51,255 nucleotides of DNA. Source: Oscillospiraceae bacterium. GTDB taxonomy: Bacteria > Bacillota > Clostridia > Oscillospirales > Oscillospiraceae. The DNA is taken from assembly GCA_017502265.1 (NCBI GenBank), contig JAFVVI010000049.1, forward strand, positions 1 through 51,255, written 5' to 3'. The notes below the pieces were generated by a model, which saw nothing but the letters and a program-made list of their open reading frames with translations, was not told the origin of the DNA and made no database searches. Numbering within the stretch: the stretch's first letter is position 1; the number at the start of each line of letters is the position of its first letter. Both the position numbers and the translations under genes were made by a program. Positions 33,430-41,641 of this stretch are shown here, one piece after another.

Positions 33430-33459
33430 TTGCACCTCAAAGACCACTAAAAATATAAT
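33430..33459 (+). promoter_or_regulatory. Promoter for the ZIP transporter gene
   Basis: TTGCAC at 33430-33435 and TATAAT at 33454-33459, spacer 18, with TAGGAGG just downstream. Confidence 0.6.
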
Positions 33460-33477
33460 GGGATTAGGAGGTGTATT

Positions 33478-34281
33478 ATGAATCACTTTGTCGTAATGGC
33501 GCTTATCGCCACACTGGGGACTTGGTTTGTAACAGCTTTGGGTGCGGCTATGGTCGTATTTTTTACATCCCCCAACCCCAAAAGCTTGAATATTATGCTT
33601 GGTTTCGCTTCCGGTGTCATGATCGCAGCCAGCTTCTGGTCTCTGCTTCAGCCGGCAATCGAGCGTGCAGCAGTCTCTTCCAATCTGCCTGCGTATTTTG
33701 TAGCGACAGCGGGCTTTTTGTGCGGAGCCCTGTTTATGTGGGCATCCGATAAAGTCGTTTCCCTCGCACGAAGAAAAACAGACAGCACAGAAGGAAAAAC
33801 AAATGAACGTCTGCACCGCATTATTATGCTGATTCTCTCCATCACCCTTCACAACATACCGGAGGGCCTGGCGGTGGGTGTTGCATTCGGCGCATTACAG
33901 GGCGGCAGTTATGGGCCGGAAGATCTAATGGGGGCAATCTCAGTGGCAGTGGGTATTGGTTTGCAGAATTTTCCAGAGGGCGCGGCGGTTTCCGTTCCTC
34001 TGAGAAGAGAGGGGTATTCCCGGAGAAAGAGTTTTCTGTTCGGCCAGGCCTCAGGCATGGTAGAACCCATTGCCGGCGTTCTGGGCGCGCTGCTGGTGGT
34101 CTATGTGGAAACCATTTTGCCCTACGCCCTATCCTTTGCTGCCGGAGCAATGATCTTAGTGGCGGTGCACGAGTTAATTCCGGAATGCCAGAGAAATCAA
34201 CAGTCACAGCCTTATCTTGCCACAATGGGCATTGTTCTTGGCTTTGCAGTTATGATGCTGCTGGATGTTATGCTGGGATGA
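33478..34281 (+). CDS. ZIP family divalent metal transporter
   Basis: A 267-residue membrane protein with eight predicted spans that imports zinc, iron or similar cations. The metal-binding motifs are LHNIPEGLAVGVAFGA (span 4) and GIGLQNFPEGAAVSVPL (span 5), with E and H/N residues in the family arrangement; HELIPE follows near the end. It matches the ZupT/GufA-like branch. GGAGG lies seven bases before the ATG. Own promoter and a strong terminator; no Zur or Fur box was recognised. Confidence 0.92.
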   Translation: MNHFVVMALIATLGTWFVTALGAAMVVFFTSPNPKSLNIMLGFASGVMIAASFWSLLQPAIERAAVSSNLPAYFVATAGFLCGALFMWASDKVVSLARRKTDSTEGKTNERLHRIIMLILSITLHNIPEGLAVGVAFGALQGGSYGPEDLMGAISVAVGIGLQNFPEGAAVSVPLRREGYSRRKSFLFGQASGMVEPIAGVLGALLVVYVETILPYALSFAAGAMILVAVHELIPECQRNQQSQPYLATMGIVLGFAVMMLLDVMLG

Positions 34282-34288
34282 TTTAACA

Positions 34289-34322
34289 CGACAAAAGGGA
34301 GGCTATTGCCTCCCTTTTGTCG
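34289..34322. terminator. Bidirectional terminator after the ZIP gene
   Basis: A 15-bp perfect stem (34289-34303 with 34308-34322), loop TATT. It lies between the ZIP gene and the 3' end of the converging tRNA gene; the T-run is inside the stem. Confidence 0.8.
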
Positions 34323-34324
34323 CT

Positions 34325-34407
34325 TGGTACGGGTAACAGGACTTGAACCTGCACGGTTGCCCATTGGAACCTAAATCCAACGTGTCTGCCAATTCCACCA
34401 TACCCGC
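34325..34407 (-). tRNA. tRNA-Leu, anticodon UAG
   Basis: An 83-base type II tRNA on the minus strand with encoded CCA. The anticodon stem TTGGA/TCCAA closes the loop TTTAGGT, giving anticodon TAG, so it reads CTA/CTN leucine codons. The variable arm, AATGGGCAACCGT region, is consistent with a leucine tRNA, and the T arm has GGTTCAAGTCC. The acceptor stem GCGGGTA/TACCCGT opens with a G-U pair at 1-72, unusual for a leucine tRNA. Confidence 0.95.
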
Positions 34408-34416
34408 ATTGGAGTT

Positions 34417-34445
34417 ATTTTACCACGGAGAAAAATCCTTGTCAA
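34417..34445 (-). promoter_or_regulatory. Promoter for tRNA-Leu
   Basis: Minus-strand TTGACA (34445-34440) and TAAAAT (34422-34417), spacer 17, ten bases before the tRNA. Confidence 0.8.
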
Positions 34446-34509
34446 CGGATATCCTCCCGAAATCTCACGCTTGCTTTCATAATTTCTTCCCAGTTTCCCG
34501 GATTTATCC

Positions 34510-34552
34510 TTGACATTCCCACGCAAGGCAAGTACAATAGATTTGGTATAAT
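34510..34552 (+). promoter_or_regulatory. Promoter(s) for rny
   Basis: TTGACA at 34510-34515 with TACAAT 17 bases away (34533-34538); a second TATAAT at 34547-34552 lacks a good -35. Transcription would begin close to 34545 or 34559. Confidence 0.7.
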
Positions 34553-34742
34553 GTACGCTGGGGGCAGTTTGATCCCGCGTTTCATAATAACCTCGGCATT
34601 TGCCGGAGTTGCGTTTTGCGCCTCGTGCGTTTTTTTGATTCGTTTTTATCGGTTTACCGGTACATTCATTTTTTCAATTGAACATCATGGGGCCCATGCG
34701 TCCACTCCTTTGGCGATGCCTATTCTACAAAGGAGGTGCTTA

Positions 34743-36296
34743 ATGATTATGGGACCTTTGGAAATCGCATTGATCGTCGCAGCGGTTGTTATGGCTGTGA
34801 TTGGTTTTGCAGTAGGCGTTGCCTACCGTAAGCGTGTCAGCGAGCGGGAAATCGGTTCTGCCGAGGCAGAAGCCACCCGTCTGATCAACGAAGCGATCCG
34901 CAGCGGTGAGAGCCGCAGGAAGGAAATGCTTCTGGAAGCCAAGGATGAGATCCATAAATCTCGCACAGAGTACGAAAAAGAAGTCAAAGAGCGGCGTGCT
35001 GAGCTGACCAAGCAGGAGCGCCGTCTGCAGCAGAAGGAAGAAACCCTGGACAAGAAGGCCGAAAACTTCGAGAAGAAAGAAGAAGAAATGGCCCGCCGTC
35101 TGGAAGAGGTTGCCAAGGTCAAGGAAGAAACCGAGGCCGTGAAAAAGGCTCACCTTGCCACCCTGGAAAAGCTCTCCGGGCTGACCCAGGAGCAGGCCAA
35201 GCAGTATCTGTTGAAGACCGTGGAAGAGGATATCCGTCACGACACTGCTATGAAGATCAAAGAGATCGAGCAGGAACTGAAGGACGAGGCCGACGAGAAG
35301 GCCAGAGAGATCCTGTCCATCGCCATTCAGCGCTGCGCTGCAGACCATGCCGCAGAGGCAACGGTATCCGTTGTTCCCCTGCCCAACGATGAAATGAAGG
35401 GTCGGATCATCGGCCGCGAAGGCCGGAATATCCGCACGCTGGAGACCATCACCGGTGTGGACCTGATCATCGATGATACCCCCGAAGCCATTACCGTCAG
35501 CAGCTTTGACCCGGTCCGCCGGGAGATTGCAAGACTTGCCCTGGAAAAGCTGATTGCCGACGGCCGCATCCACCCCACCCGTATCGAGGACTGCGTGGAA
35601 AAGGCCAAGAAGGATGTGGACCGCACCATTCGCGAAGAGGGCGAGCGCGCCTGCTACGAGACCGGTGTCCACGGTCTGAATCCCGAGCTTATTAAGATCC
35701 TGGGCCGCCAGAAGTACCGTACTTCCTACGGCCAGAATGTTCTGAACCACTCCATCGAGGTGGCCCATATTGCAGGTCTGATGGCCTCCGAGCTGGGCAT
35801 CGATGTGACACTGGCCAAGCGGGCAGGTCTGCTGCACGATCTGGGCAAGTCCATCGACCACGAGGTGGAAGGCAGCCATGTGCAGCTGGGCGCAGATCTT
35901 GCCCGGAAGTACAAAGAGAACCCCGTTGTGGTCAACGCCATTGAGGCGCATCACGGTGATGTAGAGCCCAAGACGGTCATCGCTGTGCTGGTCCAGGCCG
36001 CCGATGCGGTTTCCGCCGCAAGACCCGGCGCCCGCCGCGAGAATGTGGAAAACTACATTCGCCGTCTGCAGAAGCTGGAAGAGCTCACCGGCTCCTACCC
36101 CGGCGTTGAAAAGGCATTTGCCATCCAGGCCGGCCGCGAGGTCCGCATTATGGTCAAGCCCGAGGAGGTCACCGAGGACAATATGATCCTGCTGGCCCGG
36201 GATATTGCCAAGCAGATCGAAGCCGAGCTGGAGTACCCCGGTCAGATCAAGATCAATGTGATCCGGGAAACCAAGGCTGTGGAATACGCAAAATAA
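34743..36296 (+). CDS. rny: Ribonuclease Y
   Basis: Membrane-anchored endonuclease that initiates mRNA decay in Firmicutes. At 517 residues it matches the family. One N-terminal span ([21 protein letters not shown]) is followed by a long Glu/Lys-rich coiled coil (30-200), a KH domain with [15 protein letters not shown], and an HD domain with [18 protein letters not shown] and [12 protein letters not shown] giving the catalytic H-HD-D set. The ATG at 34743 lies six bases after AAAGGAGG; the upstream in-frame extension to 34551 has no ribosome site and is the leader. Own terminator follows. Confidence 0.97.
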   Translation: MIMGPLEIALIVAAVVMAVIGFAVGVAYRKRVSEREIGSAEAEATRLINEAIRSGESRRKEMLLEAKDEIHKSRTEYEKEVKERRAELTKQERRLQQKEETLDKKAENFEKKEEEMARRLEEVAKVKEETEAVKKAHLATLEKLSGLTQEQAKQYLLKTVEEDIRHDTAMKIKEIEQELKDEADEKAREILSIAIQRCAADHAAEATVSVVPLPNDEMKGRIIGREGRNIRTLETITGVDLIIDDTPEAITVSSFDPVRREIARLALEKLIADGRIHPTRIEDCVEKAKKDVDRTIREEGERACYETGVHGLNPELIKILGRQKYRTSYGQNVLNHSIEVAHIAGLMASELGIDVTLAKRAGLLHDLGKSIDHEVEGSHVQLGADLARKYKENPVVVNAIEAHHGDVEPKTVIAVLVQAADAVSAARPGARRENVENYIRRLQKLEELTGSYPGVEKAFAIQAGREVRIMVKPEEVTEDNMILLARDIAKQIEAELEYPGQIKINVIRETKAVEYAK

Positions 36297-36301
36297 ATAT
36301 T

Positions 36302-36336
36302 TAAGGGACGCATCGCAAGGTGCGTCCCTTATTTTT
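36302..36336 (+). terminator. rny terminator
   Basis: TAAGGGACGCA pairs with TGCGTCCCTTA (11 bp) followed by TTTTT. Confidence 0.88.
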
Positions 36337-36352
36337 GTTGTTCTCGTTGTCG

Positions 36353-36368
36353 CTTTACCAAACTAAAG
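36353..36368 (+). promoter_or_regulatory. Upstream copy of the amino-acid ABC operator
   Basis: CTTTACCAAACTAAAG, a gapped palindrome (CTTTA-N6-TAAAG). It differs from the promoter copy at 36438-36453 by one central base and lies 85 bp, about eight helical turns, upstream. Confidence 0.65.
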
Positions 36369-36430
36369 CAGTAAATCACCCCTGCGGTTTGTGCATTGTG
36401 CCAAAGTTCCAAGAAAATGCAAAAAAGCAC

Positions 36431-36459
36431 TTTACAACTTTACCGAACTAAAGTATAAT
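36431..36459 (+). promoter_or_regulatory. Promoter of the amino-acid ABC operon
   Basis: TTTACA at 36431-36436 and TATAAT at 36454-36459, spacer 17. The spacer is almost fully occupied by the second operator copy. Confidence 0.75.
36438..36453 (+). promoter_or_regulatory. Operator copy inside the promoter spacer
   Basis: CTTTACCGAACTAAAG lies exactly between the -35 and -10 hexamers, so a bound repressor would exclude RNA polymerase. The operon's last gene, a YerC/TrpR-type regulator, is the best candidate to bind it. Confidence 0.65.
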
Positions 36460-36516
36460 ACAGCCATCAACCAAAACCCGGAGGAACCCCCTCCCAATAT
36501 GAAAGGAAATGTTATT

Positions 36517-37296
36517 ATGAAAAAGTACATTGCATTGTTCCTGGCGCTTGTGATGATCGCCGCCTGCTTCGTAGGCTGCGGCAAGAAGGAAGCTTCCGAT
36601 ATGGACGCAATTAAGAAGGCCGGCAAGATCGTTGTTGGTATCACCGACTACGCTCCCATGGACTACAAGGACGAAAACGGCGAGTGGACCGGCTTTGACG
36701 CTGAGTTTGCAAGACTGTTCGCTAAGGAACTGGGCGTTGAGATCGAGTTCTTCGTCATCGCTGACTGGGGCAAGAAGTTCGTGGAACTGGAAACCAAGAA
36801 CATTGACGCTGTCTGGAACGGTATGACCATCACCGACGAGGCTAAGCTGAACTCCAGCGTTTCCGATCCCTACGTTCTGAACGCACAGGTGGTCGTTGCC
36901 AAGGCTGACAAGATCGACTCCATCAAGGCTGCTGCTGATCTGAAGGATCTGAAGGTTGCTGTTGAGAATGGCTCTGCCGGTCAGGACGCTGCTGAGGCCG
37001 CCGAGATCACCAACATCATCAAGGTGCAGGACCAGGCCGCTGCTCTGCTGGAAGTCAAGTCCGGCGCTTCTGACGCTTGCGTTATCGACATCACTATGGC
37101 TAAGGCTATGACCGGCGAAGGCACCGACTATGCCGAACTGGCCGCAGGCATCAGCCTGACCGAGGAAAAGTACGGCGTTTCCTTCCGCAAGGATTCCGAC
37201 CTGACCGCTAAGTTCAACGCATTTATGGATAAGCTGGTTGCAGACGGCACTCTGCCCAACCTGGCTAAGAAGTACAACCTGACTCTGGCTGACTAA
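36517..37296 (+). CDS. Polar amino-acid ABC transporter substrate-binding lipoprotein
   Basis: Extracytoplasmic receptor of family SBP_bac_3 that delivers an amino acid to the permease encoded next. The 259-residue product has a lipoprotein signal MKKYIALFLALVMIAACFVGC, with lipidation at the Cys. The mature part shows GKIVVGITDYAPMDYKDENG and the GFDAEFARLFAKELG block, then DAVWNGMTITDEA, characteristic of glutamine/cystine-type receptors. AAAGGAAA precedes the ATG at 36517. Codon use is strongly biased (many GCT, GAC, AAG), a sign of high expression. Two tandem hairpins follow its stop codon. Confidence 0.92.
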   Translation: MKKYIALFLALVMIAACFVGCGKKEASDMDAIKKAGKIVVGITDYAPMDYKDENGEWTGFDAEFARLFAKELGVEIEFFVIADWGKKFVELETKNIDAVWNGMTITDEAKLNSSVSDPYVLNAQVVVAKADKIDSIKAAADLKDLKVAVENGSAGQDAAEAAEITNIIKVQDQAAALLEVKSGASDACVIDITMAKAMTGEGTDYAELAAGISLTEEKYGVSFRKDSDLTAKFNAFMDKLVADGTLPNLAKKYNLTLAD

Positions 37297-37308
37297 TTAC
37301 AAATAACC

Positions 37309-37337
37309 TGCAAGGGGCGGCAAACCGCCCCTGCAGA
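37309..37337 (+). repeat. GC-rich intercistronic hairpin after the binding-protein gene
   Basis: CTGCA-A-GGGGCGG-CAAA-CCGCCCC-TGCAG forms a 12-bp stem with one bulge. It resembles the palindromic repeats elsewhere (GGGGCG start) and, placed after the binding-protein gene, could stabilise its 3' end. Confidence 0.65.
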
Positions 37338-37360
37338 CCTCCTCTTTACAAAGAGGAGGT
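37337..37360 (+). promoter_or_regulatory. Hairpin sequestering the permease ribosome-binding site
   Basis: ACCTCCTCTTT (37337-37347) is perfectly complementary to AAAGAGGAGGT (37350-37360). The right arm is the ribosome site of the permease gene, whose ATG is seven bases further on. The hairpin would hide it, lowering permease translation relative to the binding protein. Confidence 0.75.
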
Positions 37361-37366
37361 TTCATT

Positions 37367-38029
37367 ATGTTTACAAGGATGTGCGCTATGTTCATACCCG
37401 TAACAATGGAACTGCTGGACGGTTTCTGGGAAACACTGAAAGTTTTTTTACTGACCTTGGTCTGCGCGTTGCCGCTGGGTCTGATCGTCAGTTTTGGCTC
37501 TATGAGCAAATTCACCCCGCTGAAGGCATTGGTCAAATGCTTTGTGTGGGTGATCCGCGGTACGCCGCTGATGCTCCAGCTTATCATTATTTTTTATGGA
37601 CCGGGTCTATTGTTTGACCTGCCGGCGATGCCCCGCTTCACCGCCACCATCATCGCTTTTTCCATCAACTATGCCTGCTACTTCTCCGAGATCTACCGGG
37701 GCGGTATCGAGAGCATTTCCAAAGGCCAGTACGAGGCCGGACAGGTGCTGGGTCTGACCAAGGGACAGATCTTCTTCCGGATCGTTCTGCCCCAGGTGGT
37801 CAAGCGTATTATGGCCCCTATGAGCAACGAGGTCATTACCCTGGTGAAGGATACCTCCCTGGCCCGCATCATCAGTGTTTATGAGATCATCTGGGCCGGC
37901 GAGTCCTTCATTAAGAAAGGTCTTCTGTGGCCGCTGTTCTATACCGGCGCGTTCTATCTGCTGTTTAACGGCGTCCTCACCCTGCTCTTTGGCCGCATTG
38001 AAAAGAAACTGAACTATTACAGAGGTTAA
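37367..38029 (+). CDS. Polar amino-acid ABC transporter permease
   Basis: A 220-residue HisM/GlnP-type permease with about five spans that forms a homodimer in the membrane. The EAA loop is YEAGQVLGLTKGQIFFRIVL, followed by PQVVKRIMAPMSNEVITLVKDTSL. It is the second gene of the operon, with its ribosome site inside a hairpin. Stop codon is three bases before the ATPase gene start. Confidence 0.93.
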   Translation: MFTRMCAMFIPVTMELLDGFWETLKVFLLTLVCALPLGLIVSFGSMSKFTPLKALVKCFVWVIRGTPLMLQLIIIFYGPGLLFDLPAMPRFTATIIAFSINYACYFSEIYRGGIESISKGQYEAGQVLGLTKGQIFFRIVLPQVVKRIMAPMSNEVITLVKDTSLARIISVYEIIWAGESFIKKGLLWPLFYTGAFYLLFNGVLTLLFGRIEKKLNYYRG

Positions 38030-38032
38030 GCT

Positions 38033-38785
38033 ATGGCATTGTTAGAAGTGAAAAACATCAAAAAGGACTTCGGCAAGGTCCAGGTCCTCAAGGGCGTCAG
38101 CTTTTCTCTGGAAAAGGGTCAGGTTTTGGCTATTATCGGCTCTTCCGGCAGCGGTAAGACCACCCTGCTGCGGTGTCTAAACTTTTTGGAGACTCCCGAC
38201 GAGGGTGAAATTATCGTAGACGGCAAGCAGCTGTTTGCCGCCGGCACCAAGTACACCGACGATCAGATCCGGGAAAACCGGCTGCATTTCGGCCTGGTGT
38301 TCCAGAATTTCAATCTGTTCCCCCAGTACAATGTGCTGAAAAATGTCACATTGGCCCCTACCCTGCTGCAAAAAGGCACTCCCGAGGAGCTGGACGCCCT
38401 GGGCAAACGCCTTCTGGAGCAGATGGGCCTTTCCAACAAGATCAACGCCTATCCCTGCGAGCTTTCCGGCGGTCAGCAGCAGCGGGTGGCAATCGCCCGC
38501 GCGTGGGCGATGCATCCGGAAGTGCTGTGTTTTGACGAGCCTACCTCTGCACTTGACCCGGAACTGACCGGTGAGGTGCTGCGGGTTATTAAGGGCTTGA
38601 AGGGTGAAGACAGAACTATGATCGTGGTCACCCACGAGATGGACTTTGCCAAGAGCGTGGCCGATGTAGTCATCTATATGGCCGACGGTGTGATCGAGGA
38701 GATCGGCACACCGGAGGAGATCTTCGAGCATCCCAAGAGCGAGAAAACCCGGGCCTTCCTCCACGGTTTCCAGGAAGCTTTCTGA
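38033..38785 (+). CDS. Polar amino-acid ABC transporter ATP-binding protein
   Basis: A 250-residue ATPase of the GlnQ/HisP class. Walker A is GSSGSGKTT, the Q-loop lies in [16 protein letters not shown], the signature is [14 protein letters not shown], Walker B is [14 protein letters not shown] and the H-loop [14 protein letters not shown]. It completes a binding protein-permease-ATPase set and starts three bases after the permease stop codon. Confidence 0.95.
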   Translation: MALLEVKNIKKDFGKVQVLKGVSFSLEKGQVLAIIGSSGSGKTTLLRCLNFLETPDEGEIIVDGKQLFAAGTKYTDDQIRENRLHFGLVFQNFNLFPQYNVLKNVTLAPTLLQKGTPEELDALGKRLLEQMGLSNKINAYPCELSGGQQQRVAIARAWAMHPEVLCFDEPTSALDPELTGEVLRVIKGLKGEDRTMIVVTHEMDFAKSVADVVIYMADGVIEEIGTPEEIFEHPKSEKTRAFLHGFQEAF

Positions 38786-38795
38786 GGATACGCCC

Positions 38796-39059
38796 ATGGG
38801 AAAACAGGAAAAGATCGCCCAGCTTTACCAGATCATAGCTGATCTTGACTCCGCCGAGGACTGCCGGATGCTTTTTGAGGATCTTTGCACCCACAAGGAG
38901 ATCGAAAAAATGGCCGAGCGGATCTATGCCGCAAAGCTGCTTTTGGAGGGCAAGACCTACAACCAAGTCATCGCCGAAACAGATATCTCCTCTGCCACCC
39001 TGAGCCGGGTCTCCCGGTGCGTGCAATACGGTAAAGGCTATCGAAATGTATTGAAATAA
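38796..39059 (+). CDS. YerC/TrpR-family DNA-binding regulator
   Basis: An 87-residue TrpR-like protein (YerC/YecD group). The helix-turn-helix is MAERIYAAKLLLEGKTYNQV followed by IAETDISSATLSRVSRCVQYG, with the conserved SSATLSRV recognition helix and GKGYRNVL end. The family is an unlinked relative of the tryptophan repressor; ligands are unproven. GAGGATA lies before the ATG, ten bases after the ATPase stop codon, so it is the last gene of the amino-acid ABC operon and a likely local regulator through the palindromes at 36353 and 36438. Confidence 0.88.
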   Translation: MGKQEKIAQLYQIIADLDSAEDCRMLFEDLCTHKEIEKMAERIYAAKLLLEGKTYNQVIAETDISSATLSRVSRCVQYGKGYRNVLK

Positions 39060-39060
39060 A

Positions 39061-39089
39061 ACAAGCACCCCGTTGGGGTGCTTGTTTTT
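39061..39089. terminator. Bidirectional terminator after yerC
   Basis: ACAAGCACCCC-GTT-GGGGTGCTTGT with a T-run; an 11-bp perfect stem between convergent transcripts. Confidence 0.9.
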
Positions 39090-39092
39090 GTG

Positions 39093-40955
39093 TCAGAATA
39101 CTTTTTCTACCTTGAAATCCTCGCGGCCGAACATATACATAAAGCCGTCGATATACACGCCCCGCTTATAGCTGTCGTTGCCGGCCAGCTCCACATTGGC
39201 CACTTCCAGCAGGTCATAGCCGTCAAAGTGCAGCACCACATAGCAGGAGCGACCGCTGTGGGTAGTCAGACCCAGGCCTATCAGCCGGTTCTCCCGGTCG
39301 ATATAGTAGGACTTATAGTCCTGGGAATAGTTCACATTCTTCAGGGTGTACTTGCAGAAGCCCTCCACACCCTTTTCTGTTTCCTCATAGATTTCCACCT
39401 TAAAGGTAGACCAGTCTTCCCGACCGATACCCAGCAGGTAGCTGTCGCCAAAGTCTACCAGAGAGGTGGAGAACCCTTCAATGGTTCCGGTGTCCTTCCA
39501 GGTGATATTGTTCAGGTCGGACAGATCAAAGAAGTAAACCGGGTCGGATACTTCGATCGCGGTACACACATAGGCGGTAGTCTTGTCGAACCGCACGGAG
39601 CGCACCTCTTCTCTGGGAGGTGCGAAGTCCTCAACACTTGCCACAACCTTAAAGTCCTTCAAGTCAATGCAAAACAGGCTTGCATTGGAATCGCCGGTAG
39701 CGGTAATCAGAATCTCCGCAGAAATATAGCTATGGGCATACTTTTTCAATGCCCTGGTGGCATTGGTAGTGGTAACCACACGGAGAATCCCCTCGTATTC
39801 GTCCATACTCCACTGGTCCTTCACATATCCCCGGACCACCGCAGTACCCTTCTTTTCAAGGGAATCCTTGTAGGACAAAGCGGTAATTTCCGTCATGGAG
39901 TTGCGAACCACATGCTCCCCCTCATCATAGGTATCCGCATACACATGGGTCAGGAAAATGTTATCGTGGGATACATATACATCCTTGGAGTAAGACAGGA
40001 GCGCAGACTGACCCTCAATTTCCAGGGTGCTTTCATCCAGCTTCATTACCACGGTATAACGGGTGGTATTGACCTCCTCCGGCAGGATAATACAGTCAGC
40101 CGGAATGCTCTGGCCGTTGATCTGGGGCAGGAAGGTCTCTTCCTTTTCAAAGTCCATATCATTCTTGTTCATTACGAACTCGGTCATCAGCAAAATCTTG
40201 CCGTCGGTGACCCGGGAGGACAGGTAATTGCCGGTAAGCTCCACCCGGTTCTTCTCCACCGGCTTGGCGGGGTCACTCACATCCACAGAAACAATACCCA
40301 CACATTTTTGCTTCGTTTCGTTTAGATACTGGGTCAACACCGTTGCGGTCTTGCAATCAGCCGACAGGTAGAATGCCCACTGGTAGGAAGACGAATAGTT
40401 GTTCATACCGCACGGCGTGATTCTGCCCACTTCCTCAGATTCCAGGCCGGCAATTGTAAAAATCCGCAGGGTGTTACCATCCAAATAGTAGATATGGGTG
40501 CTACTGCGCTTAATGCGGTCGGCTTCAAGGATACCCTCTACCTGATTGTCGGTAACTTCCTCATAGGTGCTGCCGCGATCTTCCTCCGGCGCTGCCGACT
40601 CAGGCGCGCTGTTCATTGCATCGCCCTTAGAGCCGGCAAGGAACATATCCTCCACGTCGTCCATAATCATCTCGAAATTATTATTGTATTCAGACTCCAC
40701 CTTTTTCAGAGCATTCAATTTCTCGATAACCGCATAGTAATCATTGTTTTGATGGTGCTCTACGCTGGGAGGTGTTTTATCATAGGGCAAAAACAGCCAC
40801 AGGCTGGTTACAGTCAGGGCAAGACAGGCTGCGCTGGCCAAAATAGAGATGACCCTCCGGTTATTTCTCCTCCGGGCATTATCCCGCCCAGGCTCTGCTT
40901 CCGTTAAATATGCATCGTCCGCCAAAGATAAGGCGCGAAACCACTTTTTCTTCAT
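39093..40955 (-). CDS. Membrane-anchored beta-propeller protein linked to an ECF sigma factor
   Basis: A 620-residue protein with a short basic cytoplasmic N-terminus (about 1-35), one membrane span (VISILASAACLALTVTSLWLF) and a large outside domain. The outside part matches the family of secreted proteins with C-terminal beta-propeller domains: repeated strands such as STHIYYLDGNTLRIFTIAG, GKILLMTEFV, VRFDKTTAYVCTAIEVSDPV, LGIGREDWSTFKV. A coiled segment (about 65-95) precedes it. The ATG at 40955 overlaps the sigma stop codon by four bases (ATGA) and follows AGGAGG. Placement after an ECF sigma gene suggests an anti-sigma-like or sensor role; it lacks a recognisable ASD zinc motif. Confidence 0.75.
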   Translation of the reverse strand: MKKKWFRALSLADDAYLTEAEPGRDNARRRNNRRVISILASAACLALTVTSLWLFLPYDKTPPSVEHHQNNDYYAVIEKLNALKKVESEYNNNFEMIMDDVEDMFLAGSKGDAMNSAPESAAPEEDRGSTYEEVTDNQVEGILEADRIKRSSTHIYYLDGNTLRIFTIAGLESEEVGRITPCGMNNYSSSYQWAFYLSADCKTATVLTQYLNETKQKCVGIVSVDVSDPAKPVEKNRVELTGNYLSSRVTDGKILLMTEFVMNKNDMDFEKEETFLPQINGQSIPADCIILPEEVNTTRYTVVMKLDESTLEIEGQSALLSYSKDVYVSHDNIFLTHVYADTYDEGEHVVRNSMTEITALSYKDSLEKKGTAVVRGYVKDQWSMDEYEGILRVVTTTNATRALKKYAHSYISAEILITATGDSNASLFCIDLKDFKVVASVEDFAPPREEVRSVRFDKTTAYVCTAIEVSDPVYFFDLSDLNNITWKDTGTIEGFSTSLVDFGDSYLLGIGREDWSTFKVEIYEETEKGVEGFCKYTLKNVNYSQDYKSYYIDRENRLIGLGLTTHSGRSCYVVLHFDGYDLLEVANVELAGNDSYKRGVYIDGFMYMFGREDFKVEKVF

Positions 40956-41503
40956 ACGCAAATCCCCTCCTTCTGAAGATATTCCTTGAATTTGTTTCTC
41001 GTTCTGTGCAGGCTCACGCTGACATAGCTCTCCGTCAGCCCCATAGCGCCCGCGATCTCCTTCACCGGGCATACATAATAGTATCGCCGCAGGAAGATCA
41101 CCCGGGAGCGTTTGTCAAGACTTGCCAAGAAGCCGTTGATGACTTCTTTCAGCGCAACCTCGTCGTCTAAGGGCATTTCCCCGTTTGGAACACACTGCCA
41201 GTACTCGTCCATAGCCGTTTCCAAATGGGCATTGCGCTTTTGGGCGGTGTAGTAGCCGTAGCGGTCCAGGGCCAAATTCCGGGTGATGCGGCCCAAAAAG
41301 GCCTGTAAGCGCTTGGGGCGCTCCGGGGGAATGGCATTCCAGGCCTTATGCCAGGTATCGCTGACGCACTCCTCGCTGTCCTCCCGGTTATCCAAAATTC
41401 CATAGGCAATGGCATAGCAGTACCTGCCGTACTTTTGATCTGATTGCGCAATTGCCGATTGATCCCGCTGCCAAAACAGTTCTACGATCTTTGTATCATC
41501 CAT
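40952..41503 (-). CDS. ECF-type RNA polymerase sigma factor
   Basis: A 183-residue alternative sigma factor. Region 2 runs from the N-terminus (YCYAIAYGILDNREDSEECVSDTWHKAWNAIP, about 30-60) and region 4 is DKRSRVIFLRRYYYVCPVKE and IAGAMGLTESYVSVSLHRTR near the C-terminus. The pair with the beta-propeller gene, coupled by ATGA, is probably a signal-transduction unit for an envelope or extracellular cue. AGGAGG precedes the ATG. A promoter of ECF type (41546-41574) upstream suggests positive autoregulation. Confidence 0.92.
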   Translation of the reverse strand: MDDTKIVELFWQRDQSAIAQSDQKYGRYCYAIAYGILDNREDSEECVSDTWHKAWNAIPPERPKRLQAFLGRITRNLALDRYGYYTAQKRNAHLETAMDEYWQCVPNGEMPLDDEVALKEVINGFLASLDKRSRVIFLRRYYYVCPVKEIAGAMGLTESYVSVSLHRTRNKFKEYLQKEGICV

Positions 41504-41545
41504 ACCATTACCTCCTGTGCAACATTGAAAAGCCTTTCATCCATA

Positions 41546-41574
41546 CAGACGAAAAACAAAGGGGAAATCTTACA
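41546..41574 (-). promoter_or_regulatory. ECF-type promoter upstream of the sigma gene
   Basis: On the minus strand TGTAAG (41574-41569) and CGTCTG (41551-41546), spacer 17. CGTC is the usual -10 core of extracytoplasmic-function sigma factors, and no TATAAT is present, so the pair is probably self-controlled. Confidence 0.5.
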
Positions 41575-41612
41575 AATAGGACTATTTTTTCTTTGACTAT
41601 CGCCCAAATACG

Positions 41613-41641
41613 CAAAGAAACCCCTGGGCGGGGTTTCTTTG
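41613..41641 (-). terminator. fruK terminator
   Basis: CAAAGAAACCCC pairs with GGGGTTTCTTTG (12 bp, loop TGGGC) at the end of the fruK gene. Confidence 0.82.

Larger units (their letters stand above)
34408..34742. other. Intergenic region between tRNA-Leu and rny
   Basis: About 335 bases. It holds the tRNA promoter (34417-34445), the rny promoter (34510-34538) and a leader of about 200 nt for rny containing a T-run (GTTTTTTT near 34630) after GC-rich sequence that could form a weak hairpin. No coding capacity with family support was seen. Confidence 0.6.
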
